5,374 bases of DNA, taken from Candidatus Geoarchaeota archaeon. GTDB taxonomy: Archaea > Thermoproteota > Thermoprotei > Gearchaeales > WAQG01. The stretch lies in assembly GCA_015520395.1 (NCBI GenBank), contig WAQG01000060.1:1-5374 (forward strand), read 5' to 3'. This document shows, one piece after another, positions 1 to 5,333 of the stretch. How positions within the stretch are numbered: the first letter of the stretch is position 1; the number at the start of each line of letters is the position of its first letter. Both the position numbers and the translations under genes were made by a program. Below the pieces are notes generated by a model. The model saw nothing but the letters and a program-made list of their open reading frames with translations, did not search any database and had not been told where the DNA came from.

Positions 1-125
1 CCCCTAGCCCTCTCTGCCTCAATCACGATTCTCTTAGATAACGCGACGACTATACTTGAAGCATCACCTAGGAGTGGCTTATCGCCTGATAGAAACGCCA
101 CGCCCGGTGCTGAGGCCATGCTCAT
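1..125 (-). CDS. GHMP-superfamily kinase, N-terminus only (mevalonate or phosphomevalonate kinase-like)
   Basis: Forty-one codons on the minus strand from ATG at 125 run off the left edge without a stop. The product starts MSMASAPGVAFLSGDK and continues through LLGD and VVALSKR to IVIEAER. This aligns without gaps to the GHMP N-terminal strand-loop-strand of mevalonate kinase (family pattern SAPGKxxLxGEH, then a small-residue helix and an Arg). The family phosphorylates mevalonate or a related metabolite with ATP in the cytoplasm. The next gene across the gap is isopentenyl phosphate kinase, which supports a mevalonate-pathway role. The start at 125 is chosen because AGGTG lies 7 bases upstream; a second in-frame ATG at 119 is too far from it. 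Oddly, the Lys normally following SAPG is Val and the GEH triad reads GDK, so either this is a divergent kinase or not a true mevalonate kinase. GHMP fold: fairly sure. Exact substrate: unsure; the rest of the gene is needed. Confidence 0.72.
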   Translation of the reverse strand, partial: MSMASAPGVAFLSGDKPLLGDASSIVVALSKRIVIEAERAR

Positions 126-133
126 ATCCTTCC

Positions 134-138
134 ACCTA
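134..138 (-). promoter_or_regulatory. Ribosome binding site of the minus-strand GHMP kinase
   Basis: AGGTG on the minus strand, complementary to the archaeal 16S 3' end, ends 7 bases before the ATG at 125. It decides in favour of that start over the ATG at 119. An in-frame TAA at 161-159 bounds the reading frame upstream. Confidence 0.6.
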
Positions 139-154
139 GAACTTCTCTCCGAAC

Positions 155-182
155 TAATTTAGGTCTGAAAAATATTTTAAAT
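155..182. promoter_or_regulatory. Divergent promoter region with AT-rich TATA-like palindrome
   Basis: The 79-base gap between the two divergent genes contains one strongly AT-rich core, AAAATATTTT at 169-178, which is a perfect 10-base palindrome and extends to TTTTAAAT at 175-182. On the plus strand TTTTAAAT preceded by a purine stretch (GAAAAA, BRE-like) would place a start site about 26 bases on, at about 200-205, at or just before the IPK start codon. On the minus strand the same core would start transcription near 149, leaving a leader of about 24 bases that contains AGGTG; a second minus-strand candidate is AAATTAG at 161-155. The sequence is seen; the start sites are inferred from the usual archaeal TATA spacing. 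Confidence 0.5.
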
Positions 183-192
183 GTAATGTCCC

Positions 193-196
193 GAGG
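193..196 (+). promoter_or_regulatory. Weak ribosome binding site of the IPK gene
   Basis: GAGG, followed by AT, ends 8 bases before GTG at 205 and 17 bases before the in-frame ATG at 214, so it favours the GTG start. If transcription starts at about 200-205, as the TATA position suggests, this site would be outside the mRNA and the gene would be leaderless; GTG at 205 would still be the better start. Confidence 0.4.
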
Positions 197-204
197 ATTC
201 TAAC

Positions 205-981
205 GTGACACCAATGGAGGCTGTTGTGAAGCTTGGGGGCAGCGTGATAACCTTTAAGGAGAGGTTTAAGGCTCCTAAGATTGAGGCAATTAATAGGCTC
301 TCTAGGGAGATCGCGGAATCCGGTGTAAGAACAGTGGTGGTTCATGGTGGTGGAAGTTTTGGTCACTATGTTGCAAAGAGGCACAATGTACACCTTGGTA
401 TCAGAAAAAGCTCTTTGATGGGTGCTGCCCTCACGATCTACGCGATGCACGAGCTTAACATGATTGTGACGAAGTCGTTACTTGCGCATGGGATCCCAGC
501 GATCTCCTTCCCACCTCACAGTTATATGGTGGGCGCTCCTAACAGGTCGGTTTACTTCGAGGGTATAGAGGAGGCTTACGCCAATGGGTTCACGCCTGTC
601 ATATTTGGGGACGTCATCATGGATCTGGAAAGTGGGTTTAGGATAGTTTCCGGCGATGAGTTAGCGTACATCGCCGCCGTCACGCTAGGCATTAGGAGAA
701 TAGTTTTTTGCCTAGATGTGGATGGCATCTATACCTCGGATCCTAAGCTCGATCCTAGGGCTAAGCTTCTCAGGGAGGTTTCCGCCAAAATACTGGGAAC
801 AGTCGACATTGGGAGGCCGGGTATAGATGTTACTGGGGGGATGTCTGAGAAGTTAAGGGTAGCTTTAAAGGCCGCGAGAATGGGCATAGAAGTTATTTTC
901 ATAAATGGTGGGAGGCATAATGCGCTGAAAAAGGCTTTAAAGGGGGAAGTTCCAATAGGCACGGTCATAAGAGGTGAATAG
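205..981 (+). CDS. ipk: Isopentenyl phosphate kinase (IPK)
   Basis: This amino acid kinase-fold enzyme phosphorylates isopentenyl phosphate to isopentenyl diphosphate with ATP, the last step of the archaeal variants of the mevalonate pathway, in the cytoplasm. The 258-residue product has the normal family length. Visible motifs are KLGGS at 9-13 (nucleotide phosphate binding Lys and Gly-rich loop), HGGGSFGH at 47-54 with His54 at the position of the IPK-specific substrate-binding and catalytic His, FGDV at 134-137, SGDELAYIAA at 149-158, DVDGIYTSDP at 171-180 and DVTGGM at 208-213. The GGGSFGH His separates IPK from acetylglutamate and uridylate kinases of the same fold. GTG at 205 is taken as start because GAGG lies 8 bases upstream; ATG at 214 would lose three residues and no motif. 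It is first of a four-gene isoprenoid/gltX operon, and the isomerase follows after one base. The assignment is firm. Confidence 0.93.
   Translation: MTPMEAVVKLGGSVITFKERFKAPKIEAINRLSREIAESGVRTVVVHGGGSFGHYVAKRHNVHLGIRKSSLMGAALTIYAMHELNMIVTKSLLAHGIPAISFPPHSYMVGAPNRSVYFEGIEEAYANGFTPVIFGDVIMDLESGFRIVSGDELAYIAAVTLGIRRIVFCLDVDGIYTSDPKLDPRAKLLREVSAKILGTVDIGRPGIDVTGGMSEKLRVALKAARMGIEVIFINGGRHNALKKALKGEVPIGTVIRGE
971..977 (+). promoter_or_regulatory. Ribosome binding site of the IPP isomerase, inside the end of ipk
   Basis: GAGGTGA lies in the last codons of ipk and ends 5 bases before ATG at 983. A GTG at 974 in the same frame is part of this site itself, so it cannot be the start using it; the ATG at 983 is preferred. 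Confidence 0.75.
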
Positions 982-982
982 G

Positions 983-2083
983 ATGCCTAGCATAGAGGTG
1001 AGGAAAGCGGAGCACATTTCAATAGCTATCAACGAGGATGTGGATTTCAAGGGTAAGACAACCGGGTTTGAGCATGTTGAGCTTATACACAGAGCTACAA
1101 CGAGCTTAAACTTGGAGGAGATAGAGCTTGGAGTTGAACTGTTCGGTAAAAAGCTGCAAGCACCGATAATAATAGGTGCTATGACTGGAGGTTTTAAAGG
1201 AGCTGAGAAGATTAATGGGGAGTTGGCTAAGTTGGCGGCTGAGCTTGGCCTGGGGCTGGGGGTTGGAAGCCAGAGGGCGGCCCTTGAGAACCCTATATAT
1301 GCGAGGACATTTTCAGTCGTTAGGGAGGTCGGGGGCGAGGAGATATTTGTAATGGGTAACATAGGCGTGTCACAGCTTAAGAAATATGGGTTGGAGGGTG
1401 CTAAACGAGCGGTCGAGATGATCGACGCAGATGCATTAGCGGTTCACTTTAATCCGGTTCACGAGGCCGTTCAGATAGATGGAACACCTAACTTTGAGGG
1501 CTGGGAAACTGTGTTAAAGGATATTACAGCTGGCCTCGGAGTTCCAGTCATAGCTAAGGAGATAGGGTTCGGGTTCTCTAAGGAGGATGTAATAGTCCTT
1601 GAGTCTTTAGGTGTAGGCGGGCTGGAGGTTGACGGTGCGGGAGGAACCAGTTGGGCGGCCATAGAGTACTATAGGGCCCTCAAAAATGGAAACATGTTGA
1701 AAGCAAGTATTGCAAAGAGCTTTTGGGACTGGGGGGTGCCCACGGCCGTCAGCCTTGCGGAGACGGTCTACAACACGAGGCTGCCAGTGATAGCTGGTGG
1801 AGGTATAAGAAGTGGGTTGGATGCGGCTAAGGCTCTAGCGTTGGGGGCCGTCGCCGTTGCTGTGGCCAGACCTGTTCTTAAAGCCCTCCTAAAGGATGGT
1901 TATGAAGCGGCCAAGAACCTTTTAAAAAGGTATATCGAGGAGTTAAGGGTGGCTATGTTTAGTGTTAATGCCAGTAATCTAAGGGAGCTTAGAGAGAGGC
2001 CTCTGGTGATCACTGGCTGGGTGAGGGAGTGGCTGGAGCTTAGAGGAATAGACACGTCAACATGGGCTAGGAGGTGTTGTTGA
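983..2083 (+). CDS. fni: Type 2 isopentenyl-diphosphate delta-isomerase (FMN-dependent)
   Basis: This enzyme interconverts IPP and DMAPP using reduced FMN and Mg2+, supplying the allylic primer for the prenyl synthase encoded next. The 366-residue product has the family length and an FMN-binding TIM-barrel pattern: RKAEHI at 7-12 (diphosphate-binding RKxEHI), GAMTGG at 65-70, GSQRAALE at 95-102, GNIGVSQL at 125-132, HFNPVHEAVQIDG at 155-167, VIAKEIGFG at 189-197, VDGAGGTSW at 216-224 and AGGGIRSG at 271-278. Numbering matches my recollection of the Sulfolobus enzyme: His155, Asn157 and the Mg2+ ligand Glu161 are present, but residue 160, nearly always Gln, is His, and the usual PEG is IDG. 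The start at ATG 983 is set by GAGGTGA at 971-977. The gene starts one base after the ipk stop, and its TGA (2081-2083) overlaps the next ATG. The C-terminus RRCC is partly written by the next gene's ribosome binding site. The family is certain; full activity with His160 is open. Confidence 0.93.
   Translation: MPSIEVRKAEHISIAINEDVDFKGKTTGFEHVELIHRATTSLNLEEIELGVELFGKKLQAPIIIGAMTGGFKGAEKINGELAKLAAELGLGLGVGSQRAALENPIYARTFSVVREVGGEEIFVMGNIGVSQLKKYGLEGAKRAVEMIDADALAVHFNPVHEAVQIDGTPNFEGWETVLKDITAGLGVPVIAKEIGFGFSKEDVIVLESLGVGGLEVDGAGGTSWAAIEYYRALKNGNMLKASIAKSFWDWGVPTAVSLAETVYNTRLPVIAGGGIRSGLDAAKALALGAVAVAVARPVLKALLKDGYEAAKNLLKRYIEELRVAMFSVNASNLRELRERPLVITGWVREWLELRGIDTSTWARRCC
2069..2076 (+). promoter_or_regulatory. 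Strong ribosome binding site of the GGPP synthase
   Basis: AGGAGGTG matches the archaeal anti-Shine-Dalgarno sequence and ends 6 bases before ATG at 2083. In-frame GTG at 2074 lies within the motif and is rejected as start. The site sits in the last codons of the isomerase gene, so the two genes are probably translationally coupled. Confidence 0.8.
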
Positions 2084-3078
2084 TGTTGTGGAGGGAGGAG
2101 CTTGAGGAGGTTAAAGCAATAGTCACTCGGGAGATTCTTAGGGCTATAGAGGAGAATGTGAGGCCTGAAGGGCTTGCCAAGGCGTCGGCCCACCTCATAA
2201 AGGGTGGTGGTAAAAGGCTCCGGCCATACCTTGTCGTTGAGGTTGGTAGGAGCCTTGGGGCCAACCTCGACCGGCTTCTCCCCGGGGCTATGGCAGTCGA
2301 ATTTATACATAATTTTAGCTTGATCCATGATGATATAATGGATAACGACCAGTTTAGAAGAGGTATCCGGACGGTGCATACTCTTTGGGGTGTTCCAACG
2401 GGAATTTTGGCTGGTGATGTTCTCTACGCCCTAGCCTTCACCAGCCTAGGCAAATTAAGGGAGGTCGGTGTCAGGGCCTCCCGTGTTCAGATGGCCTATG
2501 AGGAGCTTTCTAAGGCTGTTCTAAGGCTCGCTGTTGGGCAGGGTTTAGATATGACTTTTCCAAAAATGCGAAAAGTGCGTATCTCAAGCTACATTGAGAT
2601 GATCGGGCTTAAGACAGGGGCGCTCTTCGAGTGTTCGGCAAAGCTGGGGGCTATTATAGCCGACGGGAAGCGTAGAACTATTTCGAAGATGGGCGTTTTC
2701 GGCAGGTATATTGGGATAGCTTTCCAGATAATAGACGACATACTGGGGATCTTCGGCGACGAAAGGGTCACTGGAAAGCCTGTCGGAAGCGACATAAGGG
2801 AGGGCAAGAAAACGATCCTGGTGCTCTATACCCTCAAGAAGGCTGAAAAGTCCGAAAAGAAGCTTCTTCTAAGAACCCTTGGAAAGAGGGATGCCCGGCG
2901 CTCGGAGATCTCTAAGGCCATATCAGTGATAGAAAGGAGCGGGGCGAAGGAGTACGCAATGGGGGTTGCCAGGAAATACGCCTTAAAAGCTGTGGCAGCA
3001 CTTGATGCTCTACCTGATGGGCCTCATAAGGAACACTTAAAGGGCCTCGCTGAGTTCATTATTGAGAGGGAGTTCTGA
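2083..3078 (+). CDS. idsA: Geranylgeranyl diphosphate synthase (trans-polyprenyl diphosphate synthase)
   Basis: The enzyme condenses DMAPP with successive IPP units to make GGPP, the side-chain precursor of archaeal ether lipids. The 331-residue product has the all-helical family signature: GGGKRLRP at 41-48 (IPP-binding Lys and Arg), the first Asp-rich motif DDIMD at 83-87, followed by RRG at 92-94, GQGLDM at 152-157, LKTGALFE at 176-183, and the second Asp-rich region FQIIDDILGIFGD at 214-226, then GKPVGSDI shortly after. The second motif reads DDxxG instead of DDxxD, which is common in archaeal enzymes. Phe78, five residues before the first Asp, is the position that sets chain length; a bulky aromatic there fits a C20 product, but C15/C20 or C25 cannot be excluded. 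The start at ATG 2083 overlaps the isomerase stop by one base (TGATG) and has AGGAGGTG 6 bases upstream; the GTG at 2074 lies within that site. gltX follows after 2 bases. Confidence 0.93.
   Translation: MLWREELEEVKAIVTREILRAIEENVRPEGLAKASAHLIKGGGKRLRPYLVVEVGRSLGANLDRLLPGAMAVEFIHNFSLIHDDIMDNDQFRRGIRTVHTLWGVPTGILAGDVLYALAFTSLGKLREVGVRASRVQMAYEELSKAVLRLAVGQGLDMTFPKMRKVRISSYIEMIGLKTGALFECSAKLGAIIADGKRRTISKMGVFGRYIGIAFQIIDDILGIFGDERVTGKPVGSDIREGKKTILVLYTLKKAEKSEKKLLLRTLGKRDARRSEISKAISVIERSGAKEYAMGVARKYALKAVAALDALPDGPHKEHLKGLAEFIIEREF
3064..3072 (+). promoter_or_regulatory. Ribosome binding site of gltX, inside the end of the GGPP synthase gene
   Basis: GAGAGGGAG at the end of the synthase gene ends 8 bases before ATG at 3081. 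It is weaker than the site of the gene before it, and together with the 2-base gap it suggests translation by coupling to upstream ribosomes. Confidence 0.5.
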
Positions 3079-3080
3079 GG

Positions 3081-4865
3081 ATGGATGTTGTTGACAAGGA
3101 TGTCGAGGCGCTGATATGGAGGCTCGCGTTACGTAACGCTGTGAAGTTCGGTGGGAAAGCTAGGGTTAAGCCGGTTATTGGAAAGTTACTCTCAGAAAGG
3201 CCCGAGCTAAGGAGGTTTGCCCGGGATCTTAGGAAGATCGTTGAGGGTGTAGTCGAGAAGGTTAATTCGATGAGCTTAGATGAGCAGGAGGCTATGCTGG
3301 ATGAGGTCTGGCCCGGGTGGAGGGTGGAAAAGGTCTCGAAGGCCGAGGCTAAGAAAGGCCTACCACCCCTCCCCAATGTTGAGCGCTATGAAAGGGTTGT
3401 TACGAGGTTCGCCCCCAATCCCGACGGCCCCCTCCACCTTGGAAGCGCCCGCCCAGTGATCCTTTCACACGAGTATGCAAGGATGTATGACGGGAAGTTT
3501 ATACTGAGGTTTGAGGACACAGATCCAAAGATTAAAAGGCCCATTCTCCACCTAGATCCAGACGAGTCCTCCGAGTACGATTATATTAGGAGGGATCTTG
3601 AGTGGCTGGGTGTCAGCTGGGATGAGGAGTACATTCAGTCCGACAGGATCGAGATCTACTATGAGTATGCCCGCAGGCTCATAGAGCGGGAGGGCGGCTA
3701 TGTCTGCCTATGTTCCCGAGAGAGGTTTAAGGCTTTAAGGGATTCTGGAAGGGCGTGTCCACACAGAAGCCACTCTGTGGAGGAGAACCTTAGGCTCTGG
3801 GATAAGATGCTTAGCGGGGGCTTTAAGGAGGGGGAGGCTGTCCTTAGGGTTAAGACGGATCTTTCCCACCCGGATCCCAGCGTTAGGGACTGGGTTGCCT
3901 TTAGAATAGTGGATCCAAACAAGTCCCCCCATCCAAGGCCGAGCGTTGCGGAGAAGAAGTTCTGGGCCTGGCCAACCTACAACTTTGCTGTAACAATCGA
4001 CGACCACCTGATGGGTATCACTCACATCCTTAGGGCTAAAGAACACCTAACAAACACGGTCAAGCAGAAATTCCTCTACAGGCACATGGGGTGGGACACC
4101 CCCGAGTTCATACATTTCGGGCGTATGAAGCTTGAAGGCATGGTTCTCTCAAAGTCCAAGATCGTCAAGGGGATAAGGGAGGGCAGGTTTAGGAGTTGGG
4201 ACGACCCTATGCTTGGAACGCTGAGGGCCCTTAGAAGGAGGGGGATAAGGCCCGAAGCTATCAGAGATCTGATCATAGATGTGGGTGTGAAGCCCTCCGA
4301 GGTTACGGTGAGCTGGGAGAACCTTGTAGCAGCTAACAAGAGGTACATCGAGCCCGTTGCTGAGAGGTATATGTTTGTAAGGGTGTCGAAGGGTGGTAAG
4401 CCTTTTAAAGTAATGATTGACGGCCTTGGAAAGTCGTACGGTCAGCTCCCCAGACACCCAAGCTACCCCGAACGCGGCGTCAGGAGGATACCATGTGGGT
4501 CGCCGGAGTTCTATATAGATGCAGGGGACGTTGAGGGCGGACTTGTTAAGCCTGGCTTGGAACTTAGGCTAATCGGCCTCACCAACATAGAGGTGGCTTC
4601 GGTCAAGAACCATCTGGTTAAGGCTAGGTCTATTGGAGATGATCCTGAGTATGCTAAGAGGAGAGGGCTTCCTATCGTCCAGTGGGTTCCAGTCAGCGGG
4701 GCTGTCCCGGTCAGGATTGTTAAGCCCGGCGTCGTTGAGTCGGGCTTCGGCGACCCTGGACTTAGGTCGCTCAAGGTGGACGATATTGTGCAGTTCATAA
4801 GATACGGGTTCGTTAGGCTTGATGAAGCGGGCGAGGAGCTCATCTTCTATTATGCCCACGAGTAA
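3081..4865 (+). CDS. gltX: Glutamyl-tRNA synthetase, archaeal type
   Basis: This class I synthetase charges tRNA-Glu with glutamate; in archaea it is normally non-discriminating, and the mischarged Glu-tRNA-Gln is repaired by an amidotransferase, which I infer here. The 594-residue product has an archaeal-type N-terminal helical extension (about 1-100, with NAVKFGGKA at 19-27). The catalytic Rossmann fold follows, with RFAPNPDGPLHLGSAR at 109-124 (HIGH motif as HLGS) and RFEDTDP at 143-149. A zinc knuckle C209-x-C211 ... C226-x-H228 is visible, and the KMSKS loop is LSKSK at 356-360. From about 400 the beta-barrel anticodon-binding region typical of archaeal GluRS and GlnRS runs to the end; there is no bacterial-type helical C-terminus. 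ATG at 3081 starts 2 bases after the synthase stop, and the N-terminus matches the family, so the start is sound. As last gene of the isoprenoid operon it is linked to lipid synthesis by position only. The L7Ae promoter overlaps its end. Confidence 0.95.
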   Translation: MDVVDKDVEALIWRLALRNAVKFGGKARVKPVIGKLLSERPELRRFARDLRKIVEGVVEKVNSMSLDEQEAMLDEVWPGWRVEKVSKAEAKKGLPPLPNVERYERVVTRFAPNPDGPLHLGSARPVILSHEYARMYDGKFILRFEDTDPKIKRPILHLDPDESSEYDYIRRDLEWLGVSWDEEYIQSDRIEIYYEYARRLIEREGGYVCLCSRERFKALRDSGRACPHRSHSVEENLRLWDKMLSGGFKEGEAVLRVKTDLSHPDPSVRDWVAFRIVDPNKSPHPRPSVAEKKFWAWPTYNFAVTIDDHLMGITHILRAKEHLTNTVKQKFLYRHMGWDTPEFIHFGRMKLEGMVLSKSKIVKGIREGRFRSWDDPMLGTLRALRRRGIRPEAIRDLIIDVGVKPSEVTVSWENLVAANKRYIEPVAERYMFVRVSKGGKPFKVMIDGLGKSYGQLPRHPSYPERGVRRIPCGSPEFYIDAGDVEGGLVKPGLELRLIGLTNIEVASVKNHLVKARSIGDDPEYAKRRGLPIVQWVPVSGAVPVRIVKPGVVESGFGDPGLRSLKVDDIVQFIRYGFVRLDEAGEELIFYYAHE

Positions 4866-4874
4866 GTTTTTATA
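4866..4874 (+). promoter_or_regulatory. TATA-box promoter of the L7Ae gene, overlapping the end of gltX
   Basis: TTTTTATA at 4867-4874 begins just after the gltX stop codon TAA (4863-4865), with purine-rich GTAAG upstream as a possible BRE. Normal archaeal spacing puts the start of transcription at about 4896-4898, giving a leader of about 28 bases with a strong ribosome binding site. The run of five T could also help end gltX transcripts. The sequence is seen; the start site is inferred. Confidence 0.6.
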
Positions 4875-4895
4875 CCTGAAGAGTCTTGAGAGATG

Positions 4896-4930
4896 GGACG
4901 AGCTATGAGCCGGAGGTGAGCGATGTGTCC
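4896..4930 (+). promoter_or_regulatory. Predicted kink-turn in the L7Ae mRNA leader (autoregulatory L7Ae site)
   Basis: The leader can fold as a kink-turn. The bulged strand is GC (4902-4903), a three-base bulge UAU (4904-4906), GA (4907-4908) and GCC (4909-4911). A GGA loop (4912-4914) follows. The return strand is GGU (4915-4917), GA (4918-4919) and GC (4920-4921). This yields the tandem sheared pairs G4907-A4919 and A4908-G4918, with U4906 at the flipped-out third bulge position, as in box C/D and U4-type kink-turns. An outer GGAC (4896-4899) can pair with GUCC (4927-4930), with possible G-A pairs between. The ribosome binding site (4912-4919) lies wholly in the loop, stem and GA pairs, and G4927 of the start codon lies in the outer stem. 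L7Ae is the protein that binds such kink-turns, so it probably represses its own translation. The pairing is read directly; binding is inferred, supported by reported L7Ae autoregulation in other archaea. Confidence 0.7.
4912..4919 (+). promoter_or_regulatory. Strong ribosome binding site of the L7Ae gene
   Basis: GGAGGTGA ends 5 bases before GTG at 4925 and so fixes that start. The GTG at 4916 is inside the site, and TTG at 4886 would precede the predicted transcription start. The site is embedded in the predicted kink-turn. Confidence 0.85.
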
Positions 4931-5308
4931 AAAAAGCCGTTTTATGTGAAGTTTGATGTGCCGAGTGAGGTTGTTGAGAAGGTATATGAGCTAGTTAGAA
5001 TCGCCAAGGATACCGGGAAGGTTCGGCGTGGGGTAAACGAGACAACGAAGGCCGTTGAGCGGGGAGTTGCTAAGTTCGTAATAATAGCGGAGGACGTCGA
5101 TCCGCCTGAAATAGTTGCCCACCTGCCGCTCCTCTGCGAGGACAGAAACGTCCCATACCTCTATGTTCCAAGTAAGAAGAAGCTGGGCGAGTATGCCGGG
5201 ATAGATGTGGCCGCTTCCTCGGCCGCCGTGATAGATCCTGGTGAGGGCAAAGCCCTGCTAGATGAGCTGATCGCCGCCTACAGCGAGCTTAAAGTGAAGA
5301 GCAAGTAG
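4925..5308 (+). CDS. rpl7ae: Ribosomal protein L7Ae, kink-turn RNA-binding protein
   Basis: L7Ae binds kink-turn RNAs; in archaea it is a subunit of the large ribosomal subunit, of box C/D and H/ACA guide RNPs and of RNase P. The 127-residue product has the usual length and starts with the family's typical N-terminus, SKKPFYVKF at 2-10. RNA-contacting segments are visible: RRGVNETTKAVERG at 34-47, with the GxNExxK signature (Gly36, Asn38, Glu39, Lys42); IIAEDVDP at 53-60; PLLCED at 68-73; KKLGEYAG at 85-92; and the specificity loop DVAASSAAV at 94-102. The GTG start at 4925 is set by GGAGGTGA 5 bases upstream; an extension back to TTG 4886 would add 13 residues unlike the family. The gene lies 59 bases after gltX with its own promoter, so it is probably transcribed separately, although read-through from the operon is possible. 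The kink-turn in its leader suggests feedback control. Confidence 0.95.
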   Translation: MSKKPFYVKFDVPSEVVEKVYELVRIAKDTGKVRRGVNETTKAVERGVAKFVIIAEDVDPPEIVAHLPLLCEDRNVPYLYVPSKKKLGEYAGIDVAASSAAVIDPGEGKALLDELIAAYSELKVKSK

Positions 5309-5322
5309 AGCCTCTAAACGTC

Positions 5323-5333
5323 AATATTTAATA
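5323..5333 (+). promoter_or_regulatory. TATA-like box upstream of an unidentified gene at the right edge
   Basis: AATATTTAATA lies 15 bases after the L7Ae stop and is the only AT-rich element in the final 66 bases. Archaeal spacing would place a transcription start near 5354, so a new plus-strand transcription unit probably begins just before the window ends. Nothing in 5334-5374 is a confident gene: no in-frame start with a long open frame is visible, only the G-rich stretch GGTGGGGGAG at 5356-5365. Confidence 0.45.

Noticed and set aside
154..450. 98-codon open frame on the minus strand overlapping the IPK start
   Set aside because: It lies opposite the well-supported IPK gene and the promoter gap, has no ribosome binding site and resembles no family. 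The other minus-strand frames opposite the operon are rejected for the same reason.
974..982. GTG start extending the isomerase by three residues
   Set aside because: The GTG is part of the ribosome binding site GAGGTGA that serves ATG 983. The same argument removes GTG 2074 for the prenyl synthase.
2734..2748. Second Asp-rich motif of the prenyl synthase reads DDILG, lacking the third Asp
   Set aside because: DDxxG with a following GD is a recurrent form in archaeal prenyl synthases, so it is not evidence of inactivity.
3435..3446. HIGH motif of GluRS as HLGS
   Set aside because: Archaeal GluRS often carries a small or polar residue such as Asn at the fourth position, and the rest of the catalytic site is intact; it is an ordinary variant.
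4886..4924. Upstream TTG start extending L7Ae by 13 residues
   Set aside because: It has no ribosome binding site and would precede the predicted transcription start, and the family's N-terminus begins at SKKPF. GGAGGTGA points to GTG 4925.
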